From a bacterium (GTDB lineage Bacteria; UBP6; UBA1177; JAKLFG01): 64,000 nt of DNA. Below are positions 37,601-46,900 of the stretch, in pieces (the stretch's first letter is position 1; every line of letters starts with the position of its first letter). The notes beneath the pieces are model-generated. The model was given only the letters and a program-made list of their open reading frames with translations, had not been told where the DNA came from and did not search any database. The stretch is taken from assembly GCA_022709425.1 (NCBI GenBank), contig JAKLIW010000005.1:127422-191421 (forward strand), read 5' to 3'. The translations under genes and the position numbers were made by a program.

Positions 37601-39561
37601 AGAATGTTTCGAACGATGAATATTTGATCGGCACGGGCATTGATGCTCTGGTCAACATTTCGTTCTTCGAAAACTCCGTGGTTATACCGGGCAGTGACAA
37701 ACCGAATCAACTTTTTCACGACCTCCCCCAACGCGACACTTATTTCACCAATGCATTTGCCGCTTCACCGGCTGATTACCTCCCCTTGGCAGGATGGGAG
37801 GGTGATTGGGAAGAAAAGACGCAGATATGTGGTGGGCCAGATCGGATGGATTACGGCATATTTGATGCCATGCATGATTTCTTGGGTATTGATCCGACTT
37901 TCAACGGCCCGACCCCGGGGGATCCGACGCTTGAGCATCCGATCGACCTATGGAAGGTAGTTCTTGACGATGGCCGCGTAAAGATGACTGAATTTGGCGC
38001 ACCGGGAGGATGGGAGCAGATATTCGATGGCTTCGGCGGAATGTGGGCTTACCTACCGACGTATGATGGCTATGAGTTGGCATTGTCGGACAGTAGAGTA
38101 TTCTTCGGCAAACGAGTAACGTTAAACGGTGGAGCACCGCACAATTTCGCGGCGACCACTAGGGCTAACGGCAACGTCTATATCGCGGGCAACAAACGGA
38201 TGTCTGCGACCACGGCTAACGCCTATTACGAATTGCATGCCGGAAAAATAACTTACAACGAGGACACGGCACAGTGGAATTACTTGCCAATAGCGGCAAT
38301 CCCATATCGCGGTACGGCAAAAGAGATCAAGCTCTTTACTATAGCAACTGAGCCGTATGCCATAGTACTTGGATTTGACAACATGATTACTTTCTACAAA
38401 TATGACCGGCAGGAAAACACCGGGCGGGATTCGTGGAGTATGCTTGGTTCGCAACAGTTTAACGATGGCATTTCGCTGGCGTCACTTGCCGTTAAAGGAT
38501 TGTCGGTCTATCTTGTGGTACCGGAGGATGGCACCTCATTGTACTCGTTCACGATGGTTGCCGGTACTGGACAGGTCGAAAAGGTGGCGATAGTGGAACC
38601 TGCGCGGTATCTCAGGAATGCGCGTGTCTATTCCGATGCTGGCAACCTTGTTGTTGCTTCTTTTGAAGACCTGCATAAAGGCACTACCCCAATGTATGCC
38701 GTTGCAAATGGCGAAGCACTACCCTATGCGAGCGAAGTTAAACATCTAGCTACCACATCTCGTTCGCAGTTCACAGAAGTCTGCCTGTCAGAGCAAGAAA
38801 ACAAGCTGGTGCAGGGGTATGAGATAGGCGGGATCTGTCATATAGCGCTTGCCGATCAAACGGTTGCCCTCGATACCAAGGGATATGCGGTAGCCGGATA
38901 TGACAACCTGCTTTTTGTGGCCACCCGCAATGGTGTCGCGGTATACAACATTACGCTCACGGGCGAAGTCGAGAAGCTTCAAGTTCTTGCTATTGGCCGA
39001 GTTAACGATGTGCTGGTATCGGGCACAATGCTCTACGCCGCAACAACGAACGGTATTGCGATATACGATGCACAGACCCTTGAACTCCAGAAGAGGGTAT
39101 TGTCGGGCAAAACGATAAACGCATTTGCTACTAGTGTCGCCGGCATGCTCTTTGCCGGGTCGGGTAGTCGAGTATATGTCTATAAAATCGATTCTTTTAC
39201 AAAGGTGACCGAGATACCAATGAGCTTCATCAGCAACCCGGTGTCGCTTGCTGTAGCGGAGCAGACGCTCTATGTGTACGACGAATGGCTTGGCGTAAAG
39301 ACCTACAGCCTTGATACCTACAAAGGAACAAGTTGGATGTTCGCACTTTGTTCCGAACCGAAGTTGGCCGAAAGTGACAATGCCGTGTATCTCGGTTGTG
39401 GTATATTTAACAACATCTTTGAACTGGAAACGAAAAACAACGCAACATGGATCAGCGATCGCAAAAATGCGCCGCGTTACACAGTTACACATTCGTACAG
39501 CTATAATGGCACTGTTTACAGCGCTGACGACAGTGTGTTGCGTATTAAGAATGAACAGTAA
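34684..39561 (+). CDS. Giant secreted multi-domain protein (1625 residues)
   Basis: Start chosen at GTG 34684 because GGGGAGGG lies five bases upstream; a longer frame from 34615 begins inside the promoter. Signal peptide (about residues 1-37, ending SLQAS). Two ~110-residue beta-sandwich repeats (about 198-420) with the pattern GSFTIHVSKNG...YNASADEIKAAVERL...TGFSIFFKKD. A calcium-binding thrombospondin-3-like stretch (about 730-765; DEDGDNVPNMWDF, DPDNDCDKDGD) and a cysteine patch (CYCGENALQRGDCD) follow. The C-terminal 500 residues resemble a propeller of short repeats. No catalytic motif. The first ~2.8 kb is about 40% G+C, far below neighbours. Probably a cell-surface or exported protein. 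Confidence 0.8.
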   Translation: MPENRILGFIQRSTRTLVSLTLLALFVLPFGSLQASTTGAGGSGKPIFIKMRKDATEEMVKNAFQTSLGNKPITVDLPLVGASTITVSCSDVLISRPFLDSGDDQYKAKIFLSIAGADPYNYFSQTLNNYSMTKNDVTRTGFFEAILKSRDNGRTWRLVIYPGSFHLMNDTTGKDLNKSWPILLPGIISSTVMEILATTTIKFDQEPVAGSFTIHVSKNGEEDQITQPIQYNASADEIKAAVERLYGLPAVVVSLLDTGDPQKEPSAATGFSIFFKKDSDDDADVFITMIDPSLLSVPIEATIINKYSYNDTRITFSKDVFMGDFTMNISKNNEPYKTTWNYSFDELAGTVEHQIEFLFDLPYVQTIPPRGLEIKLNKGSQKLTDEEGFTIQFPKDIADSYEVTHLDTSNLFGNPVPQLTALAINVSDSIKMISKSFPFPVEGATYSVNIKTEKPEMDFGFINDFKTESNSVTVSTLVSGTPVTYSSGNLITTNFPEEGVVAEIRLSEDVFKSVINSLMNTLSTGDSLGGIPFHGHESFQDPCWLNSLDEYKTHIVIHDIGGSGNRPLLKMGFKVRGECDNRLLWAVFDIVVRGYYDFVYDSQIDNYGKIKGFLLRRIGTEKECIRDNVQVLCPVADDQVHPNNYFPAEIPLDDIALSTRGALFSTAEYDASAPAKIQRIAKIELLKNPDDSTAIGDLVFQFKKNDSSYYTEKNVLLPWLWTRYTYDEIGDEDGDNVPNMWDFCFYDPDNDCDKDGDMLRDDLDMRFYQTTITNIGNARSPWLTLNKKGSCPNAGPIFIKTWKEKSIYGKKIAASGSLVYRDDYQGSRGYDTYLSRYHCYCGENALQRGDCDAASGICGVNHAVPTSAFNEDFGRPTWNHVNRPTVEIKDNVTGITTKVVNPNQKFPSRKIGQLFNDPEDSFAEEWNWAENIKDYVTVNSTARLEPYLTEAERNIQVARGNYFGARFSSGLVKNVSNDEYLIGTGIDALVNISFFENSVVIPGSDKPNQLFHDLPQRDTYFTNAFAASPADYLPLAGWEGDWEEKTQICGGPDRMDYGIFDAMHDFLGIDPTFNGPTPGDPTLEHPIDLWKVVLDDGRVKMTEFGAPGGWEQIFDGFGGMWAYLPTYDGYELALSDSRVFFGKRVTLNGGAPHNFAATTRANGNVYIAGNKRMSATTANAYYELHAGKITYNEDTAQWNYLPIAAIPYRGTAKEIKLFTIATEPYAIVLGFDNMITFYKYDRQENTGRDSWSMLGSQQFNDGISLASLAVKGLSVYLVVPEDGTSLYSFTMVAGTGQVEKVAIVEPARYLRNARVYSDAGNLVVASFEDLHKGTTPMYAVANGEALPYASEVKHLATTSRSQFTEVCLSEQENKLVQGYEIGGICHIALADQTVALDTKGYAVAGYDNLLFVATRNGVAVYNITLTGEVEKLQVLAIGRVNDVLVSGTMLYAATTNGIAIYDAQTLELQKRVLSGKTINAFATSVAGMLFAGSGSRVYVYKIDSFTKVTEIPMSFISNPVSLAVAEQTLYVYDEWLGVKTYSLDTYKGTSWMFALCSEPKLAESDNAVYLGCGIFNNIFELETKNNATWISDRKNAPRYTVTHSYSYNGTVYSADDSVLRIKNEQ

Positions 39562-39609
39562 ACACAACCTCCGAAAGAGGACCCTTTCCTCCCGGAAAGA
39601 GGAGAAAGT

Positions 39610-41238
39610 ATGACTTTGAAATATCTTTTTTTGTTTTTACTCGTTGGTGTGATGTTGCCGATAGCATGCAACCACGCAAACCCGAGTAGATCGGATGCCG
39701 ACAGCAGTATCGGCGATGATGCCGTTGTGATGGATGATACGGTCGAGACAGAAACCGACGACTTCATATTGGAAGAAACAGAAGCAACACTCGATGAAGA
39801 CGCCCTGGATGAGACCATACAACCCGATGAGGTAGGTTGCTATGTCTGGCGTCCCGATGGGGATCCTTACGGTGATATGGAGGCCAAGGCATACTCCTAT
39901 TATGGCGATTTCGATGTGGTAGTGAAAGACCCGGAGAATGTCCGTTCGTGGTGGGCACAGATATATGAAGGATACGATGAAACAGGACAACTTTCCGGCA
40001 AACCGGTAGCTCGTATTCCTAAACCATATGATACCTGTTCATCTCTCTATCCTTTCGAGGCGATCATCATAGACGATGAAAACCCATGGAGTCCTACCGC
40101 CTGTGAAAACCGCAAAATAACCGATGCCCAGCTTACTAGCACCTGCGATACGGTGGTAACACATGAATGCTGGGAACAGTCATGGTTGTATGGTTCTGAC
40201 CCAAGTTATCATGTGGAAAACGGTAAAATAGTACTAGCCCTTCTTTCGGGATCGACATATTTCCGGGAAGCTGAAGGAACATATGTATATGACATTAAGA
40301 AAAAGCAGGTGATTAAGGTTAGCAATGGAACGAACAATACCGCTATCAACGACAGAAATGAAATGCTTCTCAGCATATATAATCCTGCCCAAAACTGGGA
40401 ATTCAAGGACCTGCCTCTTTACGACCCCTATCTGTATGCCAAACTGGTGTACTATAATATTGAAACTGCGACCTATGCTTACGCTTGGCACGGTGAAAAA
40501 TTCTATTATGCCGGAGATATCGGCATGAGCGATACCTATGCCATCGTAACGATACAGCATGAACAGTATGAGAACAAAGGTCAGAAAGTGTATTATACAA
40601 AGATCGGTGAATGGGACAACTGGAAGGAGCTTATCGCCGACCCCAGTGATACAAATCCCCTTAATAATCGAGCCGGATGGCCGAAACTGAATGGTAGTAA
40701 GGTGACCTACTACACTCCTCAATTGAAGGTATTCTACTGCGATCTCGCCGTCGGCCAAGGTAGTTGTGTGCAAGTTTCAAAACCGGGAGAAAATGCGAGA
40801 AAACCACTTTTAACAAAAGATGGCAAGAAGATCATTTATGGTATTGGAACTGCCGATGGGTCTGATGGAGAATATAAAATCATAGAAGCTGATATTGTTG
40901 ATCCTCAGGCTATTACCTACAAGACGCTGGTAACGCACGATAAGGCTGCGGGACCGAGCGACATAGCAACCGATGTCCTCCTCTACTCAAAAAGAATCGG
41001 TGCCTTGCCTGATGGCAAATATCTTGTGAATCATTGCTATTATCGATTCTCGGATGGGAAAAACTTTTGCCTTGATGATGCTCGCGACCAGACGATACGA
41101 AAAGAATATGGCTATATCTGGGACAAATATTATGTCTATCAGTCCATGAACGACATAGTCGTGCGCGATATGGACTGTTACTGTAAAATCGATTCTTCGC
41201 GATGTCCGTATGCCGAAATTAAGATGAAAAAACGCTGA
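39610..41238 (+). CDS. Lipoprotein with Asp/Glu-rich linker and propeller-like domain
   Basis: 542 residues, ATG with AGAGGAG upstream and a small hairpin (CTTTCC-TCCC-GGAAAG, 39584-39599) abutting that site. Lipobox LPIAC (Cys 20), then a ~55-residue Asp/Glu-rich linker (about 27-78) and a beta-rich domain with TolB/propeller-like repeats (KIVLALLSGSTYFREAEGTYVYDI, NGSKVTYYTPQLKVFYCDL). Paired cysteines suggest disulphides. Lies 48 bases after the giant secreted protein and may be made with it. Intermediate, lower G+C. Function unknown. Confidence 0.75.
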   Translation: MTLKYLFLFLLVGVMLPIACNHANPSRSDADSSIGDDAVVMDDTVETETDDFILEETEATLDEDALDETIQPDEVGCYVWRPDGDPYGDMEAKAYSYYGDFDVVVKDPENVRSWWAQIYEGYDETGQLSGKPVARIPKPYDTCSSLYPFEAIIIDDENPWSPTACENRKITDAQLTSTCDTVVTHECWEQSWLYGSDPSYHVENGKIVLALLSGSTYFREAEGTYVYDIKKKQVIKVSNGTNNTAINDRNEMLLSIYNPAQNWEFKDLPLYDPYLYAKLVYYNIETATYAYAWHGEKFYYAGDIGMSDTYAIVTIQHEQYENKGQKVYYTKIGEWDNWKELIADPSDTNPLNNRAGWPKLNGSKVTYYTPQLKVFYCDLAVGQGSCVQVSKPGENARKPLLTKDGKKIIYGIGTADGSDGEYKIIEADIVDPQAITYKTLVTHDKAAGPSDIATDVLLYSKRIGALPDGKYLVNHCYYRFSDGKNFCLDDARDQTIRKEYGYIWDKYYVYQSMNDIVVRDMDCYCKIDSSRCPYAEIKMKKR

Positions 41239-41331
41239 TACGCCTTTCCTTTTCTTGAGTCAAAAGTCAGCGCTACAGAGTCAGTACTTCATTTTACGGA
41301 TTCGGATTCAGGGGCGGGTTGTTGATTCGCG

Positions 41332-42894
41332 TCAGAAATCTTCGAGTATGACCAGCGCGTAGTTGTCCACGGTGCCGACCGTTGCACTGAGAACCGTGAT
41401 GATCTTGGTGTCATCCTGATTGAAGTAGACGACCTCGCCGTGATATTGATGTTCGGTCTGGTTGAAGTTGAGCGTGGGCAGTTTGATGGTCTTCTCATAG
41501 GAAAGAAGCGGATCGGCGTAGAGATTGAGCTGGATGTCGTCACCGCCGTCGGGGATGGCCACGGTCCTGCCGACTGCACCGAGATTGTGGAGATGCTTGA
41601 CCGTCTCGAGCTCTTCCAGCCGTCCCTGATAGAGCAGGTCTTCGTTGGTGTCGCCGAAATCGCTCGACGAGAAGATGCTCCCCGACTTGGTAAATATCTT
41701 CGATCCGTTCTCGGCTATCCACAGATCGTCGCCGATCGGGAATTCCGACTCGAGTTTACTGAGTTTCTCCGGCGGCATCACGCTGATATCCAGAAGAATG
41801 ATGGCACCGCCCTGAATGACGAACAGCCGTTCATCGGTGGGATGCCGGACCGCCCGGGCATCGGAGCCGAAATCCTCGAAACGTCCTTTTTCGGTCCCGT
41901 CGATGGCGTTGAAAACGATAAGGTCCTTCGATGTCTGGGGGAAGACGTAGATACTGTTGTTCGCGCCGAAAACGATATCGTAAACGATCGTCTGCGCCTC
42001 ATAGGTGTCCATCAGGAGGCCCCCTACGAGATTAATGTGCGAGAAGTAGCCGTAATGTCCGACGACCGCCTCGTTGCCGTCGGGAGAGATCGAAAGAGAT
42101 ATCGGTATCAGCGGCAAGGAGACGGTGGTGAGCGTTTGGGCCTCTATGTCGAAGATGTAGAGGGCGTTTTCGGGTTCCTCCGAGACGAAGATGATGCTGT
42201 CGAGCGACTTGCTGTAGGCCGAATCGACTATCTCGAAGTTTATCGGCACATAGTCGGCCACACTGATCGATATCTCGTCGATCTGGCTGTATTCCTTGCC
42301 GTCATCGACCCGCAGACTGAACTCATAAATGCCTTTGACGAGGGGGGTGAAGAACGGTTTTTTCGGATCGGTCAGGTCAAGTTCGATGTCGCTTCCTTCC
42401 GGTTGTACGAGAATGGTCCAGTGGAAGGCGATCTCATCCTGATCGAAGTCGTAGCTTTTGGAGCCGTCTATCGTCACGGTATATGCTATGAGCGCCGATA
42501 GATCGGGACCGGCATCGGCGACCGGGCGGTGGTTGGTGGCCAGTATTGCGTCGATATCGTTGGAGAGCAGTTCGTCGCTCCCCGTGTCGTCGTTGGCCGT
42601 ATCGGTATCGGCGTTCGTGTCGGTGTTCCCCTGATCGGCGCCGTCATCCGACCCATCCTCGTCGATCTCGGCGTCATCCGACTGGAGCAGTTCATCTCCG
42701 TCGGTGAGCGGATCGTCGGCGATAGTATCGATCAGGTCGTCATTCTGGTCGTCCGTGTCGCCGTCGGTGACCGTTTGATCTTTATCGCCCGCCGGCAGAT
42801 CCCAGTCGAATCCGTCATTGCTCTTCTTCTCCTCTTCGCAGGCGACCAAAAGGATCAGCAACCCGACCAGCACATACAACACCCGCTTGTCCAT
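41332..42894 (-). CDS. Lipoprotein with Asp-rich linker, PKD-like domain and beta-propeller
   Basis: 520 residues, ATG with GAGGT upstream. Lipobox LLVAC (Cys 19); a strikingly Asp-rich linker (about 24-118) built of DGD, DTD and DDAE units; a PKD/REJ-like domain (about 120-215; NHRPVADAGPDLSALIAY, TIDGSKSYDFDQDEIAFHW, SLRVDDGKEYS); and a YVTN-like propeller (about 220-515; SKSLDSIIFVSEEPENALYIFDI, SISPDGNEAVVG). Probably outer-membrane-anchored and surface exposed, binding carbohydrate or protein. Convergent with the preceding lipoprotein gene, from which it differs in sequence apart from the acidic linker. Confidence 0.8.
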   Translation of the reverse strand: MDKRVLYVLVGLLILLVACEEEKKSNDGFDWDLPAGDKDQTVTDGDTDDQNDDLIDTIADDPLTDGDELLQSDDAEIDEDGSDDGADQGNTDTNADTDTANDDTGSDELLSNDIDAILATNHRPVADAGPDLSALIAYTVTIDGSKSYDFDQDEIAFHWTILVQPEGSDIELDLTDPKKPFFTPLVKGIYEFSLRVDDGKEYSQIDEISISVADYVPINFEIVDSAYSKSLDSIIFVSEEPENALYIFDIEAQTLTTVSLPLIPISLSISPDGNEAVVGHYGYFSHINLVGGLLMDTYEAQTIVYDIVFGANNSIYVFPQTSKDLIVFNAIDGTEKGRFEDFGSDARAVRHPTDERLFVIQGGAIILLDISVMPPEKLSKLESEFPIGDDLWIAENGSKIFTKSGSIFSSSDFGDTNEDLLYQGRLEELETVKHLHNLGAVGRTVAIPDGGDDIQLNLYADPLLSYEKTIKLPTLNFNQTEHQYHGEVVYFNQDDTKIITVLSATVGTVDNYALVILEDF

Positions 42895-42931
42895 AACGAT
42901 ACCTCGCGCTTACATACTCCGCAGACACCAG

Positions 42932-42960
42932 AATATACAGGGAAATGACCAATAACTCAA
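42932..42960 (-). promoter_or_regulatory. Promoter of the PKD-propeller lipoprotein
   Basis: Minus strand TTGAGT (42960-42955), 17-base spacer, TATATT (42937-42932). Confidence 0.6.
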
Positions 42961-43844
42961 ATTATTTTTGTCGTGTCGGCGGCGGATATCCATTCGATGG
43001 CGGGATCGTTCTTGAGCCACGTCGTCTGGCGCTTCGCCAGTTGACGGGTATGGATGACGATGAGTTCCTCGAATTCGACGCGTGTGGCGATGCGGCCGTC
43101 GAGGTGGTCGAACGCCTCGCGATAGCCGATGGAGCCGAGCACGCGGCAGTTCGCCGGGGTGAATCCTTTGGCGCGGATGGCCGACACTTCATCGAGCAGG
43201 CCGCCCGCAAGCATCTTGCGTGTCCGGGCGACTATCCGTTCGTTGAGCGTTTCGCGATCGACGGCGAGCGCTATCTTTTTATACTGACCGCTCCAGCCCT
43301 GTTCGCGGGGCCGTTCATTCCACAGGGAAAGCGGTGTGCCGGTGAGATGGAATACCTCAAGACCACGCAGGATCCGCTGGCGGTCGTTGGGTGAGGATAT
43401 CGCGGCGGCCCAGCGTGGGTCGACCTGCTGAAGTTCGGCGAAGAGTTCGGCCGTCGGCCGGTCGACGCAGCGGGCCGCGAAGAACTCTTTTTTTTCTTCA
43501 TCGAGTTCGGGGACCGGCGAGAGTCCGTTCAGGAAGGCGTCGACATAGAAGTTGGTCCCGCCGACCAGTATCGGCACGCGGCCGCGGGCTATGATATCCT
43601 CGACGACCGGCCGGGCGAGTTTGATGAATCTGCCGGCGTTGATATCTTCGGGCAGGTCGAGTATGCCGATGAGGTGGTGGGGGATGTCGCCCCGTTCTTC
43701 AGCCGTCGGCGCGGCGGAGCCGATGATGAGGTCGCGGTATATCTGCACCGCGTCGGCGCCGACCACTTCGCCGTTCCGTTCCTTCGCGAGTTCGATGGCG
43801 TAGGTGCTCTTGCCCGATGCGGTCGGGCCGCACAGAACGATCAT
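42957..43844 (-). CDS. miaA: tRNA dimethylallyltransferase MiaA
   Basis: 295 residues from the ATG at 43844, which overlaps the mutL stop as ATGA; the longer open frame upstream is the mutL shadow. P-loop GPTASGKST (residues 6-14), GADAVQIYRDLIIGSA, GGTNFYVDAFLNGL and the C-terminal RQLAKRQTTWLKND are family signatures. It adds dimethylallyl to N6 of A37 in tRNAs reading U-starting codons. The mutL-miaA order is the same as in many Proteobacteria. Confidence 0.96.
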   Translation of the reverse strand: MIVLCGPTASGKSTYAIELAKERNGEVVGADAVQIYRDLIIGSAAPTAEERGDIPHHLIGILDLPEDINAGRFIKLARPVVEDIIARGRVPILVGGTNFYVDAFLNGLSPVPELDEEKKEFFAARCVDRPTAELFAELQQVDPRWAAAISSPNDRQRILRGLEVFHLTGTPLSLWNERPREQGWSGQYKKIALAVDRETLNERIVARTRKMLAGGLLDEVSAIRAKGFTPANCRVLGSIGYREAFDHLDGRIATRVEFEELIVIHTRQLAKRQTTWLKNDPAIEWISAADTTKII

Positions 43845-45580
43845 CGGCCGACCTTGCGATCGAGTTCGGCGCGCCGGATGACGAAAAAGAAGGGACGGCC
43901 GTGGGGGCAGGTGAGCGTCTCGGAGGCGTTGATGTCGGTGATGAGCCACTCTATCTCCTCGGGGGCGAGCGCCCGTTCGGCGCGGACCGCCGTTTTGCAG
44001 GCGCGCATCGCCACGAGGCTCAGGAATTTCTCGTCCCACGCCGTGGCGGCGCCGAGGTCGAGGATGCCGGCGAGCATCTCACGAATGAGCGACGGCCACG
44101 ACGGTTCGATGGCGAGCGCGGGGACGCCGCGGATGACCACGGTGCTCTCGTCGAGCGGTTCGATGAGGAACCCGAGTTCGGAGAAGAGATCCTGCCGTTC
44201 GCGCCACAGCGCCATCTCGGCGGGCGACAGGTGAACCGGCTCGGGGAGTATCGTCATCTGGATGAGCCCGCTTTTATGCTCCATCGCGCCGCGGAGACGG
44301 GAATAAACGATCCGTTCGTGGCTCGCGTGCTGATCGATGAGATAGAGCGCGTCGCCCATCTCGACCGCGACATAGGCGTCGAAGAGCGTCCCGATGACGC
44401 GGTAGCCGGTGAAACGGACCGCCGGGGAGAAGCCGCCTTCGGTCGCTGCGTCGGCGGGTGGCGTCGTCGGTGCGGAAGGCTGGAACATGGCATACTGCAG
44501 GGGTTTTTCATGGACCTGACCCGCCGTCACGCCGCCGGGGCGGCCGTAGGCGCCGGCGGGAGCCGCAGGGAGCGGGGGTATGCGTCCGGGGCCCTCTTCG
44601 CCGCGGATGGCCGAAAGCCCTTTGAGCAGGAGCGATTCGGTCAGGGCGTAGAGCGCCGGCTCGTTGCGGAATCGTACTTCGGTCTTGGCGGGGTGAACAT
44701 TGACATCGACCTCTTCGCAGGGGAGGCGTAGCGAAAGAAAATAGGCGGCGCGGTGGTCGCCGCCGAGCGATTCGCGCAGGATGCGGAATATGACGGCGTT
44801 CACCCGTCGGTCGGAAACGATGCGGCCGTTGACCGCGACCGTTGAAGGCCCCGGGAAGGTGCGGTAGGGGGAGCCGAGGATCAGTTCGCCGCGCATCCCC
44901 GCCGCCTCGACCGTCACGGCGGCGACCTCCTCGCGCATCGCCTTCCAGAGAGCGATCACGCGGTCGAGCGCTCCGGCGGCCGGCGCAAGGTTAAGAACGG
45001 TCCGGCCGTCGTGGATGAGTTCGAAGGCGACGGCGGGGTTCACCGTGGCGAACCGCTGGACCAGTTCCTTGATGTAGGCGAATTCGCGTTCCTCCGATTT
45101 GAGGAATTTGCGGCGCGCCGGCAGGTTGAAGAAGAGTTGGCCGACCGTTACCTCGGTCCCTTTCGGACGGCTGACCGGCGCGTTTTCGACGATGGTGCCC
45201 CCCTTGGCGCGTATCTTGAAGCCGTCGCCGTGGGCGAGCGCCGAGGAGAGGGTGAACTGGCTGACCGATGCGATCGAGGGGAGCGCCTCGCCGCGGAAGC
45301 CCATCGTCGCGATATGGGTCAGTCCAGCCGCGTCGGAGAGTTTGCTCGTCGCGTGGCGTTCGAGCGCCATGAAAACATCTTCGCGCCCCATGCCGCGGCC
45401 GTCGTCGGCCACACGGATGAATTCGCGGCCCCCTTTGGCTGTTTCGACGACGATGCGGGTCGCGCCGGCGTCGATCGAGTTCTCGACCAGTTCCTTGACC
45501 ACCGAGGCGGGTCGTTCGACCACCTCGCCGGCGGCGATCTGGTTGATGAGTTGTTCGGGTAGCAGTTTTATCGTGCTCAT
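43841..45580 (-). CDS. mutL: DNA mismatch repair protein MutL
   Basis: 579 residues. GHKL ATPase motifs: ELVENSIDAGAT (about 31-42), VADDGRGM, TMGFRGEALPSI and the conserved KGTEVTV. C-terminal dimerisation domain has IDQHASHERI, ACKTAV and CPHGRPFF. In the endonuclease motif DQHAx2Ex4E the second glutamate is replaced (DQHASHE-RIVY-S), so nicking activity is uncertain although the C-terminal zinc-site motifs remain. Starts one base before the end of the upstream membrane-protein gene and overlaps miaA by four bases. Confidence 0.96.
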   Translation of the reverse strand: MSTIKLLPEQLINQIAAGEVVERPASVVKELVENSIDAGATRIVVETAKGGREFIRVADDGRGMGREDVFMALERHATSKLSDAAGLTHIATMGFRGEALPSIASVSQFTLSSALAHGDGFKIRAKGGTIVENAPVSRPKGTEVTVGQLFFNLPARRKFLKSEEREFAYIKELVQRFATVNPAVAFELIHDGRTVLNLAPAAGALDRVIALWKAMREEVAAVTVEAAGMRGELILGSPYRTFPGPSTVAVNGRIVSDRRVNAVIFRILRESLGGDHRAAYFLSLRLPCEEVDVNVHPAKTEVRFRNEPALYALTESLLLKGLSAIRGEEGPGRIPPLPAAPAGAYGRPGGVTAGQVHEKPLQYAMFQPSAPTTPPADAATEGGFSPAVRFTGYRVIGTLFDAYVAVEMGDALYLIDQHASHERIVYSRLRGAMEHKSGLIQMTILPEPVHLSPAEMALWRERQDLFSELGFLIEPLDESTVVIRGVPALAIEPSWPSLIREMLAGILDLGAATAWDEKFLSLVAMRACKTAVRAERALAPEEIEWLITDINASETLTCPHGRPFFFVIRRAELDRKVGR

Positions 45581-45581
45581 G

Positions 45582-46874
45582 TCAGGCCAGATTCCTCAGC
45601 ACCGACAATAATAATATGAAAAAGAGAGCAAGCCCCGCGCTGAGGGCGAGTACCGCCCATTTCTGCTGGCGCGCCGAAAGGGTGATGAATTCGCCTTCTT
45701 CGTCGCTTTCGACCACCGAGAAGCGGCGGTAGGAGAAGATCGCGAAGGCGGTGATACCGGCGATCGCGGTGAGCAATATCATCCACCAGAGGATCGTCAA
45801 CTTCGTTTCTTTGCGCGCCGCGAGGACCTTTTCGAATTCGGCGCCGGTGTAGAGGGTGTTCAGTCGGTGGAAACGGATGGCGGGATAGCGGGCAAGCAGG
45901 GTCGCGGTTAGTTCGGGGCGGTATTTCTGAAGATCGCCCCACAGCGCCAGATAGTAGGGGTCGGCGATGTCGGCGACGGTCGCCGTTTCGGAGGAACGGA
46001 CGAGGAAGTTACCGTTCGGGTCGCGCGAATCGAACGAGACCTGCACCCGGTCGCAGGCGGCGTAGTGGACCGGCAGTTTGACACCCTCGGGCTTTCCCGT
46101 CACCACATCGGTGAACTGCCATATCCCGGCGCGCCAGCAGTCGATATGGACATTGCGCGCCTCGACCAACGTCCGCAGTATCAACCGATCTCCTTCTTCG
46201 GCCAGCGAGAACATCCGTCCGGTGTAGGGAAAAAGCACCGTCGCGGCGGTGCCGTCGGGGAAGAAGGCGTCGGTCTCGTTGCGTATCGGCAGGAAGATGG
46301 TGCCGTTCCCCACGCCGCTCTCGAGCGGGATGGTGACATCGTCTATCGTGATCGAGGGATCGTCGCAGGGACCGCCGGCAGTGAAGCAGAAGATCGTGAC
46401 GCGGTTCTCCAGTTCGCCGAACATCCGTATCGTGTCGGGGAGAATGTATATCCGCCGCGCCGCTGCGGCCATCCGTTTGACCGTTTCGCGGCCGTTGTCC
46501 AGTTCTTTGCCGGTGAGCCAGTCGTCGGGAAGTCGTTTCGCGCCCTCTTCGAACAGTTTACCGAAGTCGAGTTCGTACCGGTATTCGTTCCCGCCGACGG
46601 TGAAGGCGAGAACGCGCACCGGCCGTGACACATCGAGGAGTACCCCCTCCACCGGGCGGCCGTCGGCCGTTATCGTGGCATCGGGGACGATGTAGCCGTC
46701 CTTCGACATGATGCGGATGAGCAGTCGAGGAGTGGAGCGGATGTCGTCGCCGTAGAGGTAGAGGTAATAATCGAGTTTTTTGTCGTGGATATAGAGAAAC
46801 AGGCTCGTGAGGGTGAATGTAAGGGCGAGAAAGGCGATTATCGCGCCCACCACCTTGCCGCTGTGCTCTCCCAC
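45582..46874 (-). CDS. Membrane protein of unknown function
   Basis: 430 residues, GTG with GGGAG upstream. One membrane helix at the N-terminus (about 8-28), a large periplasmic part (30-350) with beta-rich stretches (PRLLIRIMSKDGYIVPDATITADGRPVEG), and two closely spaced C-terminal helices (about 367-385 and 409-428). The N-terminal external part looks like an alpha-2-macroglobulin/Ig-like beta domain, a weak impression. No motif recognised. Directly upstream of mutL and in the same transcript, though a functional link is not evident. Confidence 0.65.
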   Translation of the reverse strand: MGEHSGKVVGAIIAFLALTFTLTSLFLYIHDKKLDYYLYLYGDDIRSTPRLLIRIMSKDGYIVPDATITADGRPVEGVLLDVSRPVRVLAFTVGGNEYRYELDFGKLFEEGAKRLPDDWLTGKELDNGRETVKRMAAAARRIYILPDTIRMFGELENRVTIFCFTAGGPCDDPSITIDDVTIPLESGVGNGTIFLPIRNETDAFFPDGTAATVLFPYTGRMFSLAEEGDRLILRTLVEARNVHIDCWRAGIWQFTDVVTGKPEGVKLPVHYAACDRVQVSFDSRDPNGNFLVRSSETATVADIADPYYLALWGDLQKYRPELTATLLARYPAIRFHRLNTLYTGAEFEKVLAARKETKLTILWWMILLTAIAGITAFAIFSYRRFSVVESDEEGEFITLSARQQKWAVLALSAGLALFFILLLSVLRNLA

Positions 46875-46900
46875 GCTGTGCTCCCTAGCGATAACGGCCG

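Noticed and set aside
42500..42830. Asp-codon-rich tract in the PKD lipoprotein as a regulatory repeat
   Set aside because: It is in-frame coding for the acidic linker, with mixed codons and no regular period.
43845..44039. 65-residue N-terminal extension of MiaA
   Set aside because: Arg/His-rich shadow of mutL; the MiaA P-loop begins just after ATG 43844.
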